A stretch of DNA of 64,000 nucleotides. Source: Clostridia bacterium (GTDB taxonomy: Bacteria > Bacillota > Clostridia > Oscillospirales > CAG-272). Shown in pieces: positions 24,916-32,588 of this stretch. The position numbers and the translations under genes were made by a program. The notes beneath the pieces are model-generated. The model searched no databases, was not told the DNA's origin, and was given only the letters and a program-made list of their open reading frames with translations. Within the stretch, counting starts at the first letter, position 1. Each line of letters begins with the position of its first letter. The stretch lies in contig JAFUIQ010000009.1 of NCBI GenBank assembly GCA_017468385.1, positions 1 through 64,000 on the forward strand. The letters are read 5' to 3'.

Positions 24916-27543
24916 ATGAGAGAAGATATTCGTTGTTTTTTGGATCGGGTGGAGAAGCCCGGCCGCTACACCGGCGGGGAGCCGGGGGCGGTATATAAGG
25001 ATCTGGCGGATGTACGGCTGCGGGTGGCATTCTGCTTCCCCGATACCTACGAAATCGGTATGTCCAATCTGGGTATGCGGATTTTGTGCCGCGCTTTCAA
25101 TGAATTGGATCACGTCTGGTGCGAGCGGGTGTATGCCCCGTGGGTGGATATGGAAAAGGAAATGCGGGACAGACACATCCCGCTTTTCACCCATGAGAGC
25201 GGGGACCCCGTGGGCGATTTCGACATCGTGGCGTTCACCTTGCAGTACGAGATGTGCTATACCACCGTCCTCAATATGATGGATCTGGCGGGCATTCCCC
25301 TCCGATCCGCCGATCGGGGCGAGGACGCACCGATCATCCTGGCCGGCGGCCCCTGCGCCTACAATCCCGAGCCCATGGCTCCTTTTGTGGATATTTTCTC
25401 CATCGGTGAGGGCGAGGAAGCGCTGCCCGAGTTGGCCAAACTGTATCTCTCCATGAAGGAAAACGGCACATATTCCAAGACCGCTTTCCTGCGGGAGGCA
25501 TCCCATCTGGAGGGATTCTATGTGCCGTCTCTCTACTCCGTTTCCTATCATCCCGACGGAACGATTGATGCCATCGAGCCCCTGTATCCCGATGTGCCCC
25601 GTCACGTCCGCCGCCGCGTAGTGGAGGATGTGGATCACACCGTCGTCCCCGCCGATCCCGTTATGCCGTACATCGAAACGGTGCAGGACCGTGTCACGCT
25701 GGAGGTGTTCCGCGGCTGCGTCCGCGGATGCCGCTTCTGCCAGGCCGGCTTCATCACCCGCCCCGTCCGGGAAAAATCCGTGCCGGTGCTGTGCGATATC
25801 GCCCGCACCACCGCGGAAAATACGGGATACGATGAGATATCCCTCATGTCCTTGTCTATCAGCGACTATACGGAGATCAGCTCCCTGACCGACGAGCTGC
25901 TGGAATGGACGGATGAAAAGAAGATCAATCTGGCTCTGCCGTCCCTGCGTGCGGACAGCTTCAGCCGGGAATTGATGGATAAGATCTCCGGCGTCCGCAC
26001 CTCCACTCTGACCTTCGCCCCTGAGGCTGGCACCCAGCGCCTGCGGGATGTGATCAACAAAAACGTCACCGAGGAAGAGATTTTGAACGCCTGCCGCATC
26101 GCCTTTGAGGCGGGCAAGACCCAGGTAAAATTGTATTTCATGATGGGCCTGCCAGGGGAAACCTACGAGGATATCGCCGGCATTGCCGATATTGCCAAGC
26201 ACGTGCTGGATACCTTCTATGCCACGCCGAACCGCAACCGTGCCCGCGCGCCCCAGGTGACGCTGAGCGTGGCCTGCTTCATCCCCAAGCCTCAGACCCC
26301 CTTCCAGTGGGAGGCTCAGGATACCATGGAATCCCTGGCGGAAAAGCAGAAGTTTTTGATGAGCAAGATCACCGACCGGAAAATCCGCTACAATTACCAC
26401 GACGCCCGCACCTCCCATCTGGAGGCTGTGTTTGCCCGCGGTGACCGCCGTTTGGGGGATGCTTTGGAACTGGCCCAGAAGGAGGGCATGCGCTTTGACG
26501 CGTGGGAGGAATTCTTTGACTACGACCGTTGGATGGACGTGCTCCGCCGCTGTGATCTGGATCCCGCCTTCTACGCCAACCGATCCATTCCCGATGAGGA
26601 AATCCTGCCGTGGGACAGGATCGACTGCGGCGTGAATAAGGAATATCTGCTGCGGGAGCGGCATAAATCCCAGGCGGGGAATACTACCCCCGGCTGTCAT
26701 GAGATGTGCTCCGGATGCGGTGCCAATCGGGGACTGGATCCCGCCGCCTGCACCTGGTGCCCCGGTGGAAAGGCATCCGCCAAAGCGGAGTCCCAGCCCC
26801 GGGAGGAAAAACAGCACCGTACGCCCGCACCGCGCCCCACCCCCGGCTTTGCCGATCCCGACACCCCGAAGGTACAGTACCGCCCGGTCCGCGTGCGGTT
26901 TGTGAAGGAGGATCCGGCCTTGTATATCGGCCATCTGGATGTGGCGCGGGTCATGGCTCGCGTGGTCACCCGCTCCGGCTTGCCCGTATATTATACGGAA
27001 GGCTACAATCCCCGCCCCAAATTGGTGTTCGCATCCCCCCTGTCTGTGGGCTGCGGCAGCCGATGCGAGGTAATGGATATCCGCGTCCGCGCGGACGTCT
27101 CCGACGGGGAAGTGCTGTCCGGCTTGCAGGCGGTGGAACTGCGGGGATTGTCCATAACGGATGCCTATGGGGCCACCTCCAAGCTGACCGAGATCACCGA
27201 TGCGGCCTACCGACTGGTGATCCATTCCCCCAAATCCTCCGCGGAATACGCCCGCATCATTGAGGAGCGGTTCAAAACCCCCGTCATCATGATGAAGAAA
27301 TCCAAGAGCGGCGAGAAGGAGGTGGACATCACCACCCTGATCCGCTCGCTGTCGGCGGCGTACGACGAAGAGAATCACACCATGATCGTGACTGCCACGC
27401 TGGCGTGCAGCAGCAGCGAGTATCTGAATCCTTCCTATGTGGCGGATGCCATCGCCAGAGAAACGGATCTGATCACCGAAGACACATGGCATGAAACCGC
27501 CCGCCTGGCCCTTCTGAAGGCCGACGGAAGCGAATTCCGATAA
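24916..27543 (+). CDS. TIGR03960 radical SAM protein fused to a DUF2344 (TIGR03936) domain
   Basis: The 875-residue protein has an N-terminal B12-binding-like region (FPDTYEIGMSNLGMRIL), a radical SAM core with cluster motif C268-VRG-C272-RF-C275, and the family segments TFAPEAGTQRLRDVINK and FMMGLPGETYEDI. A cysteine cluster (CHEMCSGCGANRGLD, with a further CTWC) follows at about 595-617. After a proline-rich linker, residues about 650-870 are a DUF2344 domain (VRVRFVKEDPALYIGHLD, then GYNPRPKLVFASPL). The two halves are separate or fused in different Firmicutes and often sit near RNase G and rplU, suggesting an RNA- or ribosome-related modification; the reaction is not known to me. Confidence 0.9.
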   Translation: MREDIRCFLDRVEKPGRYTGGEPGAVYKDLADVRLRVAFCFPDTYEIGMSNLGMRILCRAFNELDHVWCERVYAPWVDMEKEMRDRHIPLFTHESGDPVGDFDIVAFTLQYEMCYTTVLNMMDLAGIPLRSADRGEDAPIILAGGPCAYNPEPMAPFVDIFSIGEGEEALPELAKLYLSMKENGTYSKTAFLREASHLEGFYVPSLYSVSYHPDGTIDAIEPLYPDVPRHVRRRVVEDVDHTVVPADPVMPYIETVQDRVTLEVFRGCVRGCRFCQAGFITRPVREKSVPVLCDIARTTAENTGYDEISLMSLSISDYTEISSLTDELLEWTDEKKINLALPSLRADSFSRELMDKISGVRTSTLTFAPEAGTQRLRDVINKNVTEEEILNACRIAFEAGKTQVKLYFMMGLPGETYEDIAGIADIAKHVLDTFYATPNRNRARAPQVTLSVACFIPKPQTPFQWEAQDTMESLAEKQKFLMSKITDRKIRYNYHDARTSHLEAVFARGDRRLGDALELAQKEGMRFDAWEEFFDYDRWMDVLRRCDLDPAFYANRSIPDEEILPWDRIDCGVNKEYLLRERHKSQAGNTTPGCHEMCSGCGANRGLDPAACTWCPGGKASAKAESQPREEKQHRTPAPRPTPGFADPDTPKVQYRPVRVRFVKEDPALYIGHLDVARVMARVVTRSGLPVYYTEGYNPRPKLVFASPLSVGCGSRCEVMDIRVRADVSDGEVLSGLQAVELRGLSITDAYGATSKLTEITDAAYRLVIHSPKSSAEYARIIEERFKTPVIMMKKSKSGEKEVDITTLIRSLSAAYDEENHTMIVTATLACSSSEYLNPSYVADAIARETDLITEDTWHETARLALLKADGSEFR

Positions 27544-27550
27544 AATATCC

Positions 27551-27581
27551 CAGGGGCGCGCCGCGGCACGCCCCTGTTTTT
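27551..27581 (+). terminator. Terminator after the radical SAM/DUF2344 gene
   Basis: CAGGGGCG (27551-27558) pairs with CGCCCCTG (27569-27576), followed by TTTTT. Confidence 0.8.
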
Positions 27582-27622
27582 CGGAAAAATCGCAAAAATG
27601 CGAAAAAACTTGCAAAAAGGTA

Positions 27623-27651
27623 TTGACAAACCAGTGAGAAGCAAGTATAAT
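27623..27651 (+). promoter_or_regulatory. Strong promoter of rplJ-rplL
   Basis: TTGACA (27623-27628), 17 bases, TATAAT (27646-27651): a perfect consensus promoter, as expected for ribosomal proteins. Confidence 0.85.
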
Positions 27652-27657
27652 AACTTG

Positions 27658-27800
27658 TGTTGATCCAAAGACAGCAGGTTCCGGTAAAAGCGAAAGCTTT
27701 CCTGCCGAGGGGAGATTTAATATGTATGTATTATGTCTTTTTTCGGCTTGCCGGAAAAAGACATTTTTTGTTGCCTGCGGTCTATGAGCAAACTTTTACA
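27658..27800 (+). promoter_or_regulatory. Ribosomal protein L10 leader with attenuator hairpin
   Basis: The leader holds the conserved L10-binding wording CCAAAGACAGCAGGT ... CCTGCCGAGG at about 27665-27710, the kink-turn-bearing stem bound by L10-(L12)4 for autogenous control. Downstream, ATGTCTTTTTTCGG (27733-27746) pairs with CCGGAAAAAGACAT (27751-27764) and is followed by TTTTTT, a Rho-independent attenuator. This is the classic arrangement of the L10 leader family in Firmicutes. No ribosomal protein genes L11 or L1 precede it in this window. Confidence 0.85.
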
Positions 27801-27814
27801 AGGAGGAGATCCAA

Positions 27815-28348
27815 ATGCCTAACGCAAAAGTACTGGAGCAGAAAAAACTCGCTGTTGAGACTCTCGCTGAGAAAATGGGTCGCGCTGCTTCCGGTGTTCT
27901 CGTAAAGTATGAGGGTATCACCGTTGAGGACGATACTAAGATGCGTGCAGCTCTTCGTAAGGCCGGCGTAGAATACACCGTTCTGAAGAACTCCATCATC
28001 GGCCGTGCATGCGACAATGCAGGTTTCGCTGCTCTGAAGAGCGAACTGACCGGCATGAACGCTGTGGCAATCAGCTTTGAAGATCAGGTTGCACCCGCAA
28101 AGATCCTGAAGGAGTATGCGGATAAGATCGAGTCTTTCGAGCTTCGCGGCGGTTTCGTTGACGGTGAGGTTCTGGACGCAGCCGGTGTAAACGAACTGGC
28201 AAGCATCCCGTCCAAGGACGTACTGGTCGGCAAGATTCTTGGAAGCATCCAGGGACCTCTGTACAGCCTGGCATTCGCCCTGCAGGCTATTATCGACAAG
28301 AACGGCGAAGGCGCTGCCGAGGAAGCAGCTCCCGCAGCAGAAGCGTAA
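27815..28348 (+). CDS. rplJ: 50S ribosomal protein L10
   Basis: L10 anchors the L7/L12 stalk to the large subunit. The 177-residue protein has the standard start (residues 1-20 MPNAKVLEQKKLAVETLAEK), VKYEGITVEDDTKMRAALRKAG, YTVLKNSIIGRA and the C-terminal L12-binding helix region ending in an Ala/Glu-rich tail. AAGGAGG lies upstream. Codon usage is that of highly expressed genes. It is followed by rplL after 53 bases and controlled by the L10 leader. Confidence 0.97.
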   Translation: MPNAKVLEQKKLAVETLAEKMGRAASGVLVKYEGITVEDDTKMRAALRKAGVEYTVLKNSIIGRACDNAGFAALKSELTGMNAVAISFEDQVAPAKILKEYADKIESFELRGGFVDGEVLDAAGVNELASIPSKDVLVGKILGSIQGPLYSLAFALQAIIDKNGEGAAEEAAPAAEA

Positions 28349-28401
28349 TTTCTGCGTAAATTTAATTTATTAAAAAACGACAAATTTGGAGGATAATGAA
28401 A

Positions 28402-28779
28402 ATGGCAAACGAAAAGTCCACTCAGATCATTGAGCAGATCAAAGCTCTCACTATTCTTGAACTGGCCGACCTCGTAAAGGCAATCGAAGAGGAATTCGGC
28501 GTATCCGCAGCTCCCGTAGCAGTAGCAGGCGCAGCAGCAGGCGCAGCCGCTCCCGCAGCAGAAGAGAAGACCGAGTTCGACGTAGTTCTGAAGAACTTCG
28601 GCGGCAACAAGCTGGCTGTTATCAAGGTTGTTCGTGAGATCACCGGCCTGGGCCTGAAGGAAGCAAAAGAGCTGGTTGAAGGCGCTCCCAAGACCCTGAA
28701 GGAAGGCGTTTCCAAGGCTGACGCTGAGGCTATCCAGAAGCAGCTGACTGAGGCTGGCGCAGAAGTAGAAATCAAGTAA
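28402..28779 (+). CDS. rplL: 50S ribosomal protein L7/L12
   Basis: The stalk protein recruits translation GTPases. It has the N-terminal dimerisation helix ([19 protein letters not shown]), an Ala-rich hinge ([14 protein letters not shown]) and the conserved C-terminal domain with [20 protein letters not shown] and [13 protein letters not shown]. The start at 28402 (nine bases after GGAGG) gives 125 residues; an ATG at 28396 is only three bases from the site. A perfect terminator follows. Confidence 0.97.
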   Translation: MANEKSTQIIEQIKALTILELADLVKAIEEEFGVSAAPVAVAGAAAGAAAPAAEEKTEFDVVLKNFGGNKLAVIKVVREITGLGLKEAKELVEGAPKTLKEGVSKADAEAIQKQLTEAGAEVEIK

Positions 28780-28798
28780 TTTCCGCTTACATGCAAAT

Positions 28799-28832
28799 AA
28801 AACCGTCGGAGAAATCCGACGGTTTTGTTTTG
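28799..28832 (+). terminator. Terminator after rplL
   Basis: AAACCGTCGGA (28800-28810) pairs with TCCGACGGTTT (28815-28825), loop GAAA, followed by TGTTTT. Confidence 0.9.
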
Positions 28833-28846
28833 GTGCTGAAATACAA

Positions 28847-29158
28847 CCACCTGCTGTGCAGGTGGCAACAAAAAGCTTTAGCTATGCACAGTTGCGCCGT
28901 AGGCGTGCCTTCTCCTGCGGGAGAAGGGGGACCGTTCGCACGCGAACGGTGGATGAGGAGTAATGGTTTGTATAGACACCTCATCCGTCATCCGCTGCGC
29001 GGATGCCACCTTCCCCCACTGGGGAAGGCTATGATGTCATGCCGCATTTGCGGCGGTGAGGCAAATGATGCGAGTGATAGAATATCGTACGTCTTTAGAT
29101 GCTTGCCGGTAATAGCCCCTTATAGGGGCAGAGCAAACCTCCGGCTTTGCCGGAGGTC
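28847..29158. repeat. Multi-hairpin intergenic repetitive element, no gene
   Basis: The 389-base gap between rplL and the next gene holds a chain of palindromes. A core element of 123 bp (28907-29029) is bounded by GCCTTCTCC / GGGGAAGGC. Inside it GGATGAGG (28951-28958) pairs with CCTCATCC (28979-28986), and local hairpins lie at 28909-28926, 28931-28950, 28989-29005 and 29009-29028. Flanking hairpins are CCACCTGC/GCAGGTGG (28847-28865), one near 29040-29055, GCCCC/GGGGC near 29116-29131 and CCTCCGGC/GCCGGAGG near 29140-29157. From memory this wording resembles intergenic elements scattered through Faecalibacterium-like genomes. An open frame through it is repeat-derived and not a gene. Confidence 0.8.
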
Positions 29159-29168
29159 CTGACTTGTC

Positions 29169-30089
29169 TTATTTTTCATCTTTGTCCTTCGTGCTGAAAT
29201 ACCGCTGATACAGAGGCGTGTTCTGCAGCGGCTGGTGGATCAGGCGGTACGCCGAGGGCTTTCTCTGACTGAAGCGGGTCTTCCGCATGGAATCGGAAGG
29301 ATAGAAATAATTGGATCCGTACTGGGGTGCGGGTCCTTTTTTGATGTCCACATCACCGATGACCAGATAATTCTGATCCCGATAAGGGGAGACGGCCACA
29401 ATTTTTCCCATGTTGTCCACGATACAGCTGGGATCGCAGTAGTCCGGCAATCCGGCCGCGTGGATGCCCATGGCGGCGGCAATGGTGACGCTGTTCTCGT
29501 ACGCCCGGGATAATCCGTAAATGTTCTCCCATCCCCAGGTGGGGCAGGCGATCAGATCCGCACCGCCCAACGCCAGCTCTCGTGCAGCCTCGGGGAACTG
29601 CATGTCCCAGCAGACCAGCATGCCGATTTTGCCCAATTCCGTCTCGAATACTTCGAAGCGGTCGCCGGGGGTGACGCACCATTCCTCACCGGCCGGGAGA
29701 TGAACCTTTTTGTGAACACCCACGATCTCTCCCTTGCCGTCGAACAGCACGGCGCAGTTGTAGGTTTTGTGATCGATGGTGACAAACAATCCGGCGACAA
29801 TGTGCATGCCGTAGGTTTTGGCAATCTGGGAGAAACGCCGGATCTGTGGACCGTCCAATCCGTCGTATACCTGCGGATAGGGGAAGCGGGTATCTCCGTA
29901 GGCCACTACGCTGTTTACCGTTTCAATGGTCACGGCCAGATCCGCACCGGCACGGCCGGCCTCCTCCAGCATGGTGTAGCAGTCCTCCATGGTTGGCTCC
30001 AGCATCTGACGCAAAAAGGGCAAATCCGGTTTTTCCCGGAACATATCGTATTCATAACGGGGTTTCTGATGAGTCACGGCAATGCGCAT
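29169..30089 (-). CDS. Nitrilase/carbon-nitrogen hydrolase family amidohydrolase
   Basis: The 306-residue protein has the nitrilase-superfamily triad in order: Glu in AVTIETVNS, Lys in VGVHKKVHLPAGE and Cys in GMLVCWDMQFPEAAREL, with ACPTWGWEN after it. Such enzymes hydrolyse small amides such as carbamoylputrescine or omega-amides, or repair damaged metabolites; the substrate here is unknown. The start at 30089 has GAGG eight bases upstream. It appears monocistronic, bounded by the repeat block on its 3' side and a terminator on its 5' side. Confidence 0.85.
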   Translation of the reverse strand: MRIAVTHQKPRYEYDMFREKPDLPFLRQMLEPTMEDCYTMLEEAGRAGADLAVTIETVNSVVAYGDTRFPYPQVYDGLDGPQIRRFSQIAKTYGMHIVAGLFVTIDHKTYNCAVLFDGKGEIVGVHKKVHLPAGEEWCVTPGDRFEVFETELGKIGMLVCWDMQFPEAARELALGGADLIACPTWGWENIYGLSRAYENSVTIAAAMGIHAAGLPDYCDPSCIVDNMGKIVAVSPYRDQNYLVIGDVDIKKGPAPQYGSNYFYPSDSMRKTRFSQRKPSAYRLIHQPLQNTPLYQRYFSTKDKDEK

Positions 30090-30183
30090 ACGTGTACCTC
30101 GTGTGATGTGGTTTTGAGAACAATATAGCATACATTTTTGGCGGAATCAAGCCAATCGGCATAAAAAATAACGGAAAAAACAA

Positions 30184-30222
30184 AAACGCCGCAAAGTAAG
30201 ACGCGTACTTTGCGGCGTAAGA
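30184..30222 (-). terminator. Terminator of the triple-fusion gene
   Basis: ACGCCGCAAAGTA (30186-30198) pairs perfectly with TACTTTGCGGCGT (30206-30218). The A-run on the left (T-run on the minus strand) fits the minus-strand gene ending at 30241. Confidence 0.85.
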
Positions 30223-30240
30223 AGTTATACGGAATAGGAA

Positions 30241-31524
30241 TCAGGTAGAGTGCTTCGGGGAATGGTGTCGTTTTCCCCGATTCATGCCGGTGCGGATGAA
30301 GGCTTCCGCGGCTTCCACTACCTTGCCCATGTTCCGACCGCCCAGGCGGCGGATGGCGGCGGCTTTTTCCGCCCATATGTAGTCGGAAATCTCGTTTTCG
30401 CCCAGCGTCAACTCTCCCTCGGCTTTCGCCAGGAAGAACACCACGTGCTTCAGTGCCTTGGCGGATACCGTGTAGGACAATTCCCGACGGAATCCTTCCC
30501 GCAGGGTGAGTGTCAGCCCGGTTTCCTCCCAGATTTCCCGCAATGCGGTCTGCTGCTCGGTTTCTCCTGCGGCGATGTGGCCCTTGGGCAGACTCCACGT
30601 GCCGGATCGGTGCTGATACAGCACCAAATATTCAATTACGCCATCCGGGCGGATGCGGTATACAATGGCACCGCAGGATTTTTCGTATATGCACACCAGA
30701 CTGGTGTCGTAATACTGCTCCATAAAACGGACAGCTTCGGCGATTTGCGGCTCATAGGCCACCATGCCCGTGGGAGCCACCACCAGCTTGTCCTCCGTGT
30801 CGTTGCGGCGATGGACCGCGGCGATCACTGTTCCGGTGAATCGGCGAAGGGGCTGGCTGACGCCGTATACATAAGCGTCCATTTCCTCCCCGTCCGCTGC
30901 CAGAATTCCCGGCACATATCCGTAATTGATGGGATAGCGGATGTCGGGATGTTCCGGATGAACCGATCCGGCGGGACGGTCCACCACGATAGTCAGCCGG
31001 CGTCCCAGAAACCGATCCGTCATGCTGAGCCGCAGAATTCGGCGGATGAATTCGGATTTTGCGTGGGAATAGCCAATGGGATCGTGGGCATACTGCTCCA
31101 GCAGGCGGATTTTCAGCTGCTCATACTCATTGGCGGTGAATACGTGATTGTACAGATAGGTGCGGAACGTGATCAGATCGTTCCATGCCTGACTGCCCTC
31201 CAGCGTGATCCAGAGACGGTGGGAGTCGCATCCCGTGCTGCGCTTCTGCTTGGCCATGCGGATGCATCCCGTGGCATCGGTAGGGATGCGGCGGTAGCCC
31301 ATCTCATTCAGCCGCTTGAGAGCGGCGGGCACATGGGCCGTGGAGGCAAGCCCTACTGCAATATCGATAACCGGCACGGCCAGAATTCCGCGCACGGAAG
31401 TGGAACCGATGTGCTGGACGGAGGCGGCCAGATCCCCCAGCTTTTTGCGCAGGGAGAGCATGGCCAGTTTGGCGTCATTTTCCCAGTAGGCGGCATGACG
31501 GCTCAATGTGATTTCACGATGCAT
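30241..31524 (-). CDS. GrpB-like / inorganic-pyrophosphatase-like / Nudix triple-domain protein
   Basis: The 427-residue protein joins three families linked to nucleotide or phosphate chemistry. Residues 1-165 are a GrpB (UPF0157) nucleotidyltransferase-fold domain (VQHIGSTSVRGILAVPVIDI). Residues about 172-265 resemble family I inorganic pyrophosphatase (DIRYPINYGYVPG, then a DGEEMDAYVYG metal loop with D211, E213, D216, and EDKLVVAP) but lack the usual N-terminal active-site residues. Residues about 283-412 are a Nudix hydrolase with box G315-x5-E-x7-REIWEETG. The reaction is unknown; a role in hydrolysing nucleoside polyphosphates is inference. A strong terminator follows, and its neighbour is a polyphosphate kinase. 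Confidence 0.85.
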   Translation of the reverse strand: MHREITLSRHAAYWENDAKLAMLSLRKKLGDLAASVQHIGSTSVRGILAVPVIDIAVGLASTAHVPAALKRLNEMGYRRIPTDATGCIRMAKQKRSTGCDSHRLWITLEGSQAWNDLITFRTYLYNHVFTANEYEQLKIRLLEQYAHDPIGYSHAKSEFIRRILRLSMTDRFLGRRLTIVVDRPAGSVHPEHPDIRYPINYGYVPGILAADGEEMDAYVYGVSQPLRRFTGTVIAAVHRRNDTEDKLVVAPTGMVAYEPQIAEAVRFMEQYYDTSLVCIYEKSCGAIVYRIRPDGVIEYLVLYQHRSGTWSLPKGHIAAGETEQQTALREIWEETGLTLTLREGFRRELSYTVSAKALKHVVFFLAKAEGELTLGENEISDYIWAEKAAAIRRLGGRNMGKVVEAAEAFIRTGMNRGKRHHSPKHST

Positions 31525-31612
31525 CCTGCGCTCACCTCCTCTGTCTGCAACGGTTGTCGATAAAATTTTGCGTCAAGATGCCCAAAAAACGTAAAATTTA
31601 ATTATACTAATT

Positions 31613-31642
31613 ATTATACCGCAGGAAATAATACTGCGTCAA
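31613..31642 (-). promoter_or_regulatory. Promoter of the triple-fusion gene
   Basis: On the minus strand TTGACG (31642-31637), 18 bases, TATAAT (31618-31613), about 90 bases before the start. Confidence 0.65.
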
Positions 31643-31686
31643 GGGATTTGGTGGAATATTGTTAAGAAACTATGGCGAAACCCCTG

Positions 31687-32451
31687 TCATTTCTTCTCGA
31701 TGGCTGTCAGAATATGCTGAAGAACGTGCAGACGGGCGAATTTTTTGTCCTCCGCCGGAATGATGGTCCACGGTGCCTCCGTGGTGTCCGTGAAAGAGAA
31801 CATATCCTCGATGGCCGAAAGATACGCCTCCCGCTTGCCTCGGTTGCGCCAGTCCTCCCGGGTCAGCTTCCACCGCTTTTCGGGATTGTTCAGGCGGGCC
31901 TCAAAGCGGCGCAGCTGCTCCTCAGGGGAGATCTCCAACCAGAATTTGCACAACATCGCCCCGCCGCGGATGAGGGTATGCTCCATGTCGATGATCTCGT
32001 CATAGGCACGCATCCATTCTTCCTCCGTGGCTAAGCCTTCCACCCGCTCCACCAGCACCCGCCCGTACCAGCTCCGGTCATAGACAGCAATGGAGCCCAC
32101 CGGCGGAAAGGTCCGCCAGAACCGCCACAGATAGTGCCGTGCCTTTTCCTCCTCCGAGGGGGCGGAGGTGGGGAACACCTGAAACCGATCCTCCCGGAGG
32201 GCGTCGGTGAGGCGGCGGATGCAGCCCCCTTTTCCCGCCGCGTCCCATCCTTCAAAGACCAGAATCAGGGATTGTCCCGCCTGTTTCAGCTGCCGGGGGA
32301 CGTCGGCGATCCGATCCTGCAGCTCCCTCAGGGATTTTTTATATGTGGCGGGATCCGCACGGAGGGACAGATCCACCGTGTCCAGCCGCCCCTTCGGCGG
32401 AAGGACCAGATTGATTTCCTCCGCATGTTCCGTCCGCATTTCGTCAATCAT
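31687..32451 (-). CDS. Polyphosphate kinase 2 family protein
   Basis: PPK2 enzymes transfer phosphate between polyphosphate and nucleotides. The 254-residue protein has Walker A GWDAAGKGG (68-76), the Walker B/lid region VYDRSWYGRVLVERV (from 123) and the RFEARLNNPEKRWKL and WRNR segments of the family. Direction (nucleotide synthesis or polyphosphate synthesis) and preference for AMP, ADP or GDP cannot be decided by eye. AAAGGATG precedes the start. It stands next to the GrpB/pyrophosphatase/Nudix gene but has its own leader. Confidence 0.9.
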   Translation of the reverse strand: MIDEMRTEHAEEINLVLPPKGRLDTVDLSLRADPATYKKSLRELQDRIADVPRQLKQAGQSLILVFEGWDAAGKGGCIRRLTDALREDRFQVFPTSAPSEEEKARHYLWRFWRTFPPVGSIAVYDRSWYGRVLVERVEGLATEEEWMRAYDEIIDMEHTLIRGGAMLCKFWLEISPEEQLRRFEARLNNPEKRWKLTREDWRNRGKREAYLSAIEDMFSFTDTTEAPWTIIPAEDKKFARLHVLQHILTAIEKK

Positions 32452-32480
32452 GTGTGTGCATCCTTTTTTGTTTTTTTATT

Positions 32481-32509
32481 AGTATGCCGCCCCCAAAGAC
32501 GCGGCATAA
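32481..32509 (-). promoter_or_regulatory. Possible PPK2 promoter overlapped by an inverted repeat
   Basis: On the minus strand a weak TTATGC, 17 bases, CATACT lies 30 bases before the PPK2 start. The arms TATGCCGC (32483-32490) and GCGGCATA (32501-32508) of an inverted repeat cover both elements, which would suit a repressor site. Confidence 0.35.
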
Positions 32510-32528
32510 CAGACAAAATGCGGAATCC

Positions 32529-32557
32529 TTGCAAATGCCGCTGAAATCGTGTATAAT
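32529..32557 (+). promoter_or_regulatory. Promoter of recG
   Basis: TTGCAA (32529-32534), 17 bases, TATAAT (32552-32557), about 30 bases before the recG start. Confidence 0.65.
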
Positions 32558-32588
32558 ATTGGCAGAACAACGAAAAGAGGTGAGGGAA

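Noticed and set aside
24901..27615. Long minus-strand open frame (904 codons)
   Set aside because: Antisense shadow of the radical SAM/DUF2344 gene caused by GC-rich third positions; similar shadows occur opposite gatA, gatB, the OppA-like gene, the P-type ATPase-like gene and the polymerase.
27657..27905. An 82-codon plus-strand open frame before rplJ
   Set aside because: It covers the L10 leader and attenuator and overlaps rplJ out of frame.
28847..29158. Possible CRISPR array
   Set aside because: The palindromes differ from one another and there are no equal-length repeats with unique spacers or cas genes.
28791..29162. A 123-codon plus-strand open frame after rplL
   Set aside because: It starts in the rplL terminator and runs through the palindrome block. 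Its product (SPAGEG..., LPPLGKA) is typical of repeat-derived spurious translations.
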